Shown: positions 58,731 to 64,000 of the stretch, one piece after another
Numbering within the stretch: the stretch's first letter is position 1
How the letters are laid out: every line of letters begins with the position of its first letter
Assembly: GCF_002564465.1 (NCBI RefSeq)
Contig: NZ_NUUX01000006.1
Span: 62,001 to 126,000 of the forward strand
Direction: 5' to 3'
Length of the DNA stretch: 64,000 nt
From: Bacillus sp. AFS088145
GTDB taxonomy: Bacteria > Bacillota > Bacilli > Bacillales > Bacillaceae_G
Position numbers and translations under genes: made by a program
The notes under the pieces: generated by a model
Seen by the model: only the letters and a program-made list of their open reading frames with translations
Told to the model about the DNA's origin: nothing
The model's database searches: none

Positions 58731-59459
58731 TTAGCTTCTTACTTTTTTCCTTTTTAACCAAAACGGACTATACAAAATGTAAAAGCTCAAAATCATCACC
58801 AATTCTGCCGATAGAAGATACCATGGCCAAGGTCCAAGATAATCTAATAGAGAAGTATCTTCGGGCTTTTTCATGAGATACATGAAGTTAGCTTTCAACG
58901 ACTTATTAACGTAAAACACGCAAGCTGCATAAAGGTTAACAATGAGAACGGTCACCCACATTGATGTTAAGGTCGGTCGATATTTGCTGGCCACCACCAT
59001 AATTAAACAGGCAAGCACCACTCCTCCATGAGAAACAAAAAACTCGAAATATCGAAAATGCGGAAAAGAATAATGGCCAAGATCAGGTGTCATAATAGCT
59101 TGAATCGAACTCGCTAAACCAGCAAAATACATGAATTGAAACACTCTATAGCTATTTGTCAGAAGCATAATAATTCCCAGAATGACAGTAATATCACTAA
59201 GTTCAAGTGGCAAAGCCGTTTTAAGCGACCAAGCATTCTCATACACAAGCCATATATGATAAAAAATCTCTGTAGCCAATAGGAGAAATGCTAAAGAAAA
59301 ACGAAATAGCCGCTTTTTCCCCGAGCCCTGAATCTGTTTTCTAAAGATAAATAGAAGAATACCGAGAATCAAAATAATTCCGATTGTTATTGGATGATCT
59401 AATGAAAAAAGGCGAAACGGACCCAATTTTGAATGAAATTGAAAAAATCTTTCCAACAT
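58731..59459 (-). CDS. YwaF/TIGR02206 family membrane protein
   Basis: A 242-residue protein with about seven membrane helices. Family features are HIWLVYENAWSLKTALPLELSDITVILG and PDLGHYSFPHFRYFEFFVSHGGVVLACL, plus YLGPWPWYLLSAELV near the C-terminus. This matches TIGR02206/YwaF, conserved in Bacillus and without a known role. ATG at 59459 on the minus strand; the ribosome binding site is weak. The intergenic 59460-59750 shows no gene. Confidence 0.82.
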   Translation of the reverse strand: MLERFFQFHSKLGPFRLFSLDHPITIGIILILGILLFIFRKQIQGSGKKRLFRFSLAFLLLATEIFYHIWLVYENAWSLKTALPLELSDITVILGIIMLLTNSYRVFQFMYFAGLASSIQAIMTPDLGHYSFPHFRYFEFFVSHGGVVLACLIMVVASKYRPTLTSMWVTVLIVNLYAACVFYVNKSLKANFMYLMKKPEDTSLLDYLGPWPWYLLSAELVMILSFYILYSPFWLKRKKVRS

Positions 59460-59750
59460 AATACCCCATTAATTGATTTGATTTTTATGTAATTATTTTA
59501 GTTTGGGGCAAACTCTACCAGTTCTATACAGGATTTATCATTTCACTTGCCAAAGCAGTGCCTAATAGGAGCACATTCAATATTCTCTTAATTAGTAAAT
59601 TAGTCTTAATGAACGAAACGGCTCCATTTTGCTTACCGTATGTTGCATTAGGCAAGTATAAATAAAAGATTCTTATAAAAAAAGTAGTTTCATAGATTTG
59701 TGTACAAGCAGTTTTTTCTCTTTTTACATATTATTTATGGATGTCCCTAT

Positions 59751-60074
59751 TTGAATATTATTGACCCACCATTTGGTAACTGGACAGTAAAAGTTCTCCC
59801 TCACCATACACTGCTCATCGTTGTCACCGGTCCATCTTCTCCTCCAGCTTTCGGAACATGGCGTTTTTCATTTTGGGGTGATATAGGCCGCAATGAGAAG
59901 AAAAACCAACTTAGTGTGGAAGTAATAGCTGGGAGAGTATTTGGCTCTGGACCGGATTTGGCTTTTAATAATGCTGGGGCGACTTTCCCTCATGCGTTGT
60001 TTGTTGATGCAGAAATTGAAGTAAACGGTCCATCAATTCCAGTCCCACCAGGTGGTATTATTACGGTCTTTTAA
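59751..60074 (+). CDS. Protein of unknown function, about 107 residues
   Basis: A TTG at 59751 opens NIIDPPFGNWTVKVLPHHT; the frame continues FGTWRFSFWGDIGRNEKKNQL and ends VPPGGIITVF. Gly, Pro and Phe content suggests a beta-rich, perhaps secreted or capsid-like fold. No clear ribosome binding site; the frame is open from 59700, so it may be the tail of a longer lost gene. Family not recognised. After it, 60125-60208 holds a 27-codon frame (MKGSFFDDKKKIVSYHEEHD) of doubtful status; the rest of 60075-60448 is noncoding. Confidence 0.35.
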   Translation: MNIIDPPFGNWTVKVLPHHTLLIVVTGPSSPPAFGTWRFSFWGDIGRNEKKNQLSVEVIAGRVFGSGPDLAFNNAGATFPHALFVDAEIEVNGPSIPVPPGGIITVF

Positions 60075-60448
60075 ACGAATACGATATTAGGGTATACCTT
60101 ACAGCTTCAAGAGAGATTGAAAACATGAAAGGAAGTTTCTTCGACGATAAGAAAAAAATAGTTTCTTACCATGAAGAACACGATAGAGAATTGGGGAGGA
60201 AAATATGAGCATTAGTGAAGCTCTTATTGTTAATTGAAGTGTAATGAGGTGTACTCTTTTGAATGGTTGGCTAACGCAGTTGTATTGATCGACTGTTTAG
60301 TCAACTATTTTATTAAGTAAAATGGAATTTAATTCAATTAAATAGGATAATTTGCTTTGGAAAATAAAAAGAAATAATTGATAGAATTAAAGTGAATTAA
60401 TTCAGATGTATTTTTGTTTATCTTATTTAAAGGAGAAAAAGGGATCAA

Positions 60449-60796
60449 ATGAAACATTACTTAGAATTCACTGTAAACATAAAGCCAGTTCAAGTATCTC
60501 AAATTATTTTAGAAGACACAGAATTAAAGTCTAGTTTGATTTTCCAAGATTATAAAGTTGCTGAGGAGAAAGAAATTGTAATCCTAGTATTTCAAAAATA
60601 TTTTTTTAGAAATGACAGTACAGCAACATTGACGATTACGATTGATAACTTTAGTGGTGTGACGTATGTTAAGTGCATTTCCTCAGGTAATGGGGAAGGG
60701 ATATTTGATATTGGTTGGGGAGCAGGGAAAAGTTTTATCAAACCAATCAGGCTAAAGTTGGCAGCTAATATATTGGAAGTAATTGAGGAAAATTAA
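60449..60796 (+). CDS. DUF6054-like protein
   Basis: A 115-residue soluble protein with alternating beta strands; TLTITIDNFSGVTYVKCISSGNGEGIFDIGWGAGKSF recalls DUF6054, whose members keep a Gly-rich GSGGGEGL-F-x-x-W-G segment. ATG at 60449 has AAAGGAG upstream. Function unknown. The call rests on one motif. Confidence 0.6.
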   Translation: MKHYLEFTVNIKPVQVSQIILEDTELKSSLIFQDYKVAEEKEIVILVFQKYFFRNDSTATLTITIDNFSGVTYVKCISSGNGEGIFDIGWGAGKSFIKPIRLKLAANILEVIEEN

Positions 60797-60853
60797 TTTT
60801 ATGTGTTAGAGAAAATTACTGCAAAGTTAAAACTACAAAAGAGGTGAAAATGC

Positions 60854-61330
60854 ATGGAGATTTCCATCCGAAATGCCAATCAAGAAGACTACGAGTCATT
60901 ATTACCTTTATTTAGACAAGTTCACGATTTACACGTTTTTGAAAGACCAGACCTATACAAAGAGAACTCAACTCCAGTAGGAGAAGAAGAGTTCAATAAC
61001 CAACTAAAAGATGATAAACAACATATCCTTGTAGCTACTCAAGGTAATGAAATAGTAGGCGTGGCAGTTTTGAAGGAAGAAGAAATACTTGAAAACTCTT
61101 TTGTAAATGCAAGGAAAATCTTACTTGTAAATAGTTTATGTGTTGATGATGCGAGTAGGAAAATGGGGATTGGAAGAAAACTTATGCAATCTGTTATTTA
61201 TTTCGCGAAAGAATTGAACGTTCATAGTATTGAATTGGGAGTTTCGGAGAGTAACCAAAATGCGATTCAATTTTATGAGTCTATTGGAATGGCAATAAAA
61301 AATAGAAAAATGGAGTTCCGATTAGGTTAA
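60854..61330 (+). CDS. GNAT family N-acetyltransferase
   Basis: A 158-residue intact GNAT protein: ISIRNANQEDYESLLPLFRQVHDLH, VNSLCVDDASRKMGIGRKLMQSVIYFAKE with the acetyl-CoA pyrophosphate loop R-K-M-G-I-G-R, and SNQNAIQFYESIGM near the end. Substrate unknown. ATG at 60854 with AGAGGTG upstream. It is the only unbroken one of three GNAT sequences in the window. Confidence 0.9.
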   Translation: MEISIRNANQEDYESLLPLFRQVHDLHVFERPDLYKENSTPVGEEEFNNQLKDDKQHILVATQGNEIVGVAVLKEEEILENSFVNARKILLVNSLCVDDASRKMGIGRKLMQSVIYFAKELNVHSIELGVSESNQNAIQFYESIGMAIKNRKMEFRLG

Positions 61331-61408
61331 GCAAAGGAGATGTCAATACCGGTATCTCTATTTTTAGTTAATTAATCACGCCCTGAATTTTTTACATAAA
61401 TCGTAGCA

Positions 61409-61448
61409 AGGATTGGATTCTGAACAAACAGAACTCAATCCTTTTTTT
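61409..61448 (+). terminator. Intrinsic terminator downstream of the GNAT gene
   Basis: AAGGATTG-GA-TTCTG pairs with CAGAA-CT-CAATCCTT, followed by a T-run. Confidence 0.85.
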
Positions 61449-61497
61449 ACCTAAAATAGGATTAGATTTAGATATAAGAGAAAAATGGATCTGAAAC

Positions 61498-61632
61498 GGT
61501 AGTGTAGCAGTAGGGGGTTGAGGCAATTTAATTGCAGCTGGTAAAAAAGGGGATTATGATCAAGTTACAGATCATGCAATTCAATATATGGAAAAGGTAC
61601 GCGCTGCGAAAAAAACTTTGCAGTTAGTATAA
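61498..61632 (+). pseudogene. KDPG aldolase-like C-terminal remnant
   Basis: The frame GSVAVGG-stop-GNLIAAGKKGDYDQVTDHAIQYMEK, ending VRAAKKTLQLV, matches the last 45 residues of KHG/KDPG aldolases (phosphate-binding Gly-rich loop and last helix). An internal TGA replaces a residue after GG and the first 150 residues are missing. It lies directly upstream of the aldo/keto reductase. Confidence 0.55.
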
Positions 61633-61656
61633 AATAAAAAATTGGAGGTCATTAAG

Positions 61657-62493
61657 ATGCTAACAAATCTAAAAGAAACAGTAACATTACATAATGGAGT
61701 AAGAATGCCACGATTAGGCTTAGGCGTTTTCAAAGTTTCAGAAGGAGAAGAAGTTGTGGAATCCGTAAAAGCCGCAATCCGAAATGGTTATATCAGCATC
61801 GATACTGCTGCAATTTATAAAAATGAAGAAGGCGTTGGTCAGGCCATTAAAGAATCTGGAATTGCTCGAGAAGAATTATTTGTAACGAGTAAAGTTTGGA
61901 ATTCAGACCAAGGCTATGAAACTACTTTACAAGCTTTCGAAACGAGTCTGAATTTATTAGGGCTAGATTATTTAGATCTTTATCTCATTCACTGGCCTGG
62001 TGTTGACAAATATAAAGATACTTGGAAGGCGCTTGAAAAATTATACAAAGACGGTCGTGTCCGTGCAATTGGTGTAAGTAACTTTCAAATTCACCATTTA
62101 CAAGACTTAATGAGTGACTGCGACATTAAACCAATGGTTAACCAAGTAGAGTTTCATCCACACTTAACTCAAAAAGAGCTATTAGCTTTCTGTAAAAATG
62201 AAGGGATCCAAATGGAAGCATGGTCACCTTTAAAACAAGGTCAGCTTCTAGAGGAACCAGTGTTAACAAAGATTGCTCATAAATATAATAAATCAGTAGC
62301 ACAAGTCATCTTAAGATGGGACTTACAAAATGATGTAGTAACAATTCCAAAATCAATCAAAGAAAACCGTATCATCGAAAACGCAAATATTTTTGACTTT
62401 GAATTAACACAAGAAGACATGGAAAACATAGATGCTTTAAACCAAGATAGTCGAGCAGGTTCACATCCTGATACGATGAGAGTTGGGTTTTAA
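61657..62493 (+). CDS. Aldo/keto reductase
   Basis: A 278-residue NADPH-dependent reductase of the TIM-barrel AKR5-like group. The catalytic tetrad is recognisable: Asp and Tyr in SIDTAAIYKNEEGVG, Lys in VTSKVWN, His in LIHWPG. The cofactor segment is IPKSIKENRIIENANIFDF. ATG at 61657 has GGAGG 8 bases upstream; TTG at 61642 is not needed. It reduces aldehydes and ketones, such as methylglyoxal in relatives; the true substrate is unknown. Confidence 0.93.
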   Translation: MLTNLKETVTLHNGVRMPRLGLGVFKVSEGEEVVESVKAAIRNGYISIDTAAIYKNEEGVGQAIKESGIAREELFVTSKVWNSDQGYETTLQAFETSLNLLGLDYLDLYLIHWPGVDKYKDTWKALEKLYKDGRVRAIGVSNFQIHHLQDLMSDCDIKPMVNQVEFHPHLTQKELLAFCKNEGIQMEAWSPLKQGQLLEEPVLTKIAHKYNKSVAQVILRWDLQNDVVTIPKSIKENRIIENANIFDFELTQEDMENIDALNQDSRAGSHPDTMRVGF

Positions 62494-62505
62494 GTCAGTT
62501 ATTTT

Positions 62506-62540
62506 AGGGGAGTCTCGTTTGAGATTTCCCTGTTTTATTT
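62506..62540 (+). terminator. First hairpin after the aldo/keto reductase gene
   Basis: AGGGGA-G-TCTC-GTTT-GAGA-T-TTCCCT, then GTTTTATTTT. Confidence 0.7.
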
Positions 62541-62581
62541 TAGGCAATGAATAAGTCCAGAATTGTGATAGTAGAAAAACT

Positions 62582-62607
62582 AAGAGCCAAATAATTGGCT
62601 CTTTTTA
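62582..62607 (+). terminator. Second intrinsic terminator after the aldo/keto reductase gene
   Basis: Perfect 9-bp stem AAGAGCCAA-ATAA-TTGGCTCTT followed by TTT. Confidence 0.85.
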
Positions 62608-62727
62608 TCTATTAAGGAAGAATAGTGCTACATAAAATACCCTACTATTGAAGGAATTAATGTTTTACTCAAAATGGTACAATTATTTTAATAACAATAC
62701 TGTATTTATCACTTTTAGAGGTTAACT

Positions 62728-63297
62728 ATGAAAATTAAATTATTGTACTATGCTCCATTTTTATTAACTGTAGGAATAGCTATTTGCTATGGCATACCTG
62801 AAACTCTATCATTTGTTGCTGGATGGTTATTTATTTCAATATTTTATGTTGGACTCCCAATTTTAGTTTTCTGTTTACCATATTTTCTTTATTTTTTATT
62901 GATGGGAAAATACTTGAAAAAAACAGTTAGGTATTCTTTTCAAGCAGTTCTTAGAACAATCGGGTTGTTAGGGATCTTTTTAATAGTTTCGCTTTATATT
63001 TACGAGCCAATCGAAAATATAATCTATTTTACAAATGAAACAAAAACTGAATTAACGAAGCGCTCGCTAGTTTTATTCGAAGAAAGAATGAAAACAAAAG
63101 GAAAAGTAGTATGGATTCATCAAACAAGTAAAATGGATGGATGGGCAGATGTTGAAGTTAGTGGCCTAGTAGAAGGTAGGGGATTAGAAATCGATATTGA
63201 ACCTATTAATAAAGATATTAATCGAAGCATAGATTTTTATTATCTATATAAGGACGGAAAATGGAGAATTGAAAGAACTGAAGCACTAGTAAATTAA
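62728..63297 (+). CDS. Membrane protein with C-terminal soluble domain, unknown function
   Basis: A 189-residue protein: three helices at about residues 5-24, 29-57 and 70-92, then an extracytoplasmic domain of about 95 residues ending YLYKDGKWRIERTEALV, like small beta-rich accessory domains. ATG at 62728 follows AGAGGTTA. Family not recognised. It ends at a terminator shared with the convergent partial gene. Confidence 0.65.
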   Translation: MKIKLLYYAPFLLTVGIAICYGIPETLSFVAGWLFISIFYVGLPILVFCLPYFLYFLLMGKYLKKTVRYSFQAVLRTIGLLGIFLIVSLYIYEPIENIIYFTNETKTELTKRSLVLFEERMKTKGKVVWIHQTSKMDGWADVEVSGLVEGRGLEIDIEPINKDINRSIDFYYLYKDGKWRIERTEALVN

Positions 63298-63307
63298 ATA
63301 TTAAAAT

Positions 63308-63357
63308 AAAAAGCTTGTACCATTTATTACTTTGTAATCGTAGGTACAAGCTTTTTA
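63308..63357. terminator. Bidirectional terminator between convergent genes
   Basis: AAAAAGCTTGTACC pairs perfectly with GGTACAAGCTTTTT. Confidence 0.92.
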
Positions 63358-63371
63358 CTGTTTCTATTAAA

Positions 63372-64000
63372 TCATTGCTGCTGAATATGTGGTTGTTCTT
63401 TTAAATGATCTGTCAGTTCATCTACAACAAATGCGAATTCATCGTAAGATACACATTCTAATGGGAATTCTAATGCTACTTTGTTTTGTTTGTTGTAAAT
63501 TGCAACAACTTGGGAACGTCGATCAAGAAGTCTTGTTTTCATGTTAGACTTTTGGATTGTTATTTTTTTTATGTCTTCTAGTAAAATCTGAGAGTGAGCA
63601 TCCTTTTCGGTATATCGGACAACATTGCCGACGATTTCGATTTTCTTTTTTACTAGTTTGGTTTTATAAATATGATATGAAACGATTAAAGCAGCAAGTA
63701 AAGTTGTTAAAGAAATGTATACTGGGTCCATTGTTGAGAATGCTTGATATCCTCTTAAAGCTAGTAGGAGGTACCATGCGTAGAACCACTTACTTATTTT
63801 TGGCTTACCTTCATAATGTACAAGTGAAGCATCTTCTTCTTTTTCATTCGCTCTTTTGTCCATAAATAGTTGTACATGTTCTTCGATTGATTTCTCATTG
63901 AACTGTCCATCTTCTAAATAAGTACCTTCCCACATATGGACAGAATCGTTGTCTTCCTCAAGAGCGTAAGCACCTACCCATGCTGGCATGACTTGATCAT
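63372..64000 (-). CDS. Partial membrane-associated protein of unknown function (5' end outside window)
   Basis: The minus-strand frame is open to the window edge (DQVMPAWVGAYALEEDND...), so the ATG at 63989 may be internal. About 209 residues are visible: an acidic N-terminal part, two hydrophobic segments (about residues 72-90 and 93-110 from that ATG), and a soluble domain (VGNVVRYTEKDAHSQILLEDIKKITIQ) that looks like a PH-like (bPH) fold. Family not recognised. Terminator shared with the convergent gene. Confidence 0.6.
   Translation of the reverse strand, partial: DQVMPAWVGAYALEEDNDSVHMWEGTYLEDGQFNEKSIEEHVQLFMDKRANEKEEDASLVHYEGKPKISKWFYAWYLLLALRGYQAFSTMDPVYISLTTLLAALIVSYHIYKTKLVKKKIEIVGNVVRYTEKDAHSQILLEDIKKITIQKSNMKTRLLDRRSQVVAIYNKQNKVALEFPLECVSYDEFAFVVDELTDHLKEQPHIQQQ

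Noticed and set aside
1-64000. CRISPR arrays, complete insertion sequences, prophage or replication origin
   Set aside because: No regularly spaced identical repeats with unique spacers, no transposase or integrase gene, and no phage structural genes were seen.

Overview
The window looks like chromosomal DNA of a low-GC, endospore-forming member of the Bacillaceae. The evidence is A+T-rich sequence, AGGAGG-type ribosome binding sites, intrinsic terminators behind most genes, an alpha/beta small acid-soluble spore protein gene with a sigma-G-like promoter, an AbrB-family regulator, a TcyP-type cystine symporter and an FtsZ of Bacillus type. There are no rRNA or tRNA genes, no CRISPR array and no complete insertion sequence. 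The content is accessory chromosome: secreted enzymes, one- and two-gene regulator units, small membrane proteins and many broken genes.

Layout. 1-3.7 kb: end of an MFS transporter, a YiaA/YiaB protein, an ArsR-SRPBCC pair (ArsR apparently starting at ATC), a MarR-DUF3147 pair with two operator copies, and a DUF1232 protein. 3.8-9.6 kb: an HTH/TPR regulator followed by a large dockerin-tailed S8 protease. 9.7-11.8 kb: DUF3291 protein and tcyP. 11.8-18.5 kb: gene-poor DNA with a secreted multidomain metallophosphoesterase and a HupE/UreJ-like protein, both visibly richer in G+C, with gene fragments around them. 18.5-22.4 kb: PBP4B/AmiE-like hydrolase, PaiB-like protein, a 59-residue membrane protein and a CDF transporter. 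22.8-24.3 kb: an ftsZ without ftsA, with a long tail of 9-residue repeats. 24.6-29.6 kb: TetR regulator, paired operator palindromes, then tyrosine phosphatase, GPH sugar transporter and GH3 glycosidase, which read as a glycoside uptake and hydrolysis unit. 29.8-35.8 kb: SemiSWEET, a DUF4179 protein beside a sigma-factor remnant, patatin, SASP, a tandem AbrB protein and a 26-residue membrane peptide under a promoter with a LexA-like box. 36-38.2 kb: RelA/SpoT-domain and AlbA_2-domain proteins. 40-44 kb: a second large S8 protease of actinobacterial style. 44-47.6 kb: DUF1003 gene with a 37-codon leader ORF, a phospholipase C fused to a crystallin-like domain, and a PP2C-like phosphatase. 48-50.3 kb: four truncated genes in a row (Rhs, DUF6282, FAD oxidase, MATE). 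50.5-64 kb: LysR, XRE-DUF2975 pair, DoxX under a Fur-like box, VOC, DHFR-like, YwaF-like, GNAT, aldo/keto reductase and hypothetical membrane proteins.

Themes. Several units show the regulator and its binding site together: ArsR at 1.2 kb, MarR at 2.4 kb, TetR at 25.4 kb, and the Fur-like box at 56.7 kb. About a dozen genes are broken by frameshift, nonsense codon or deletion. A 26-27 bp palindrome occurs three times between genes. The observations most worth following up are the isolated repeat-tailed FtsZ, the tandem AbrB protein, the SOS-like micropeptide locus, the DUF1003 leader ORF, and the TetR-controlled glycoside unit.
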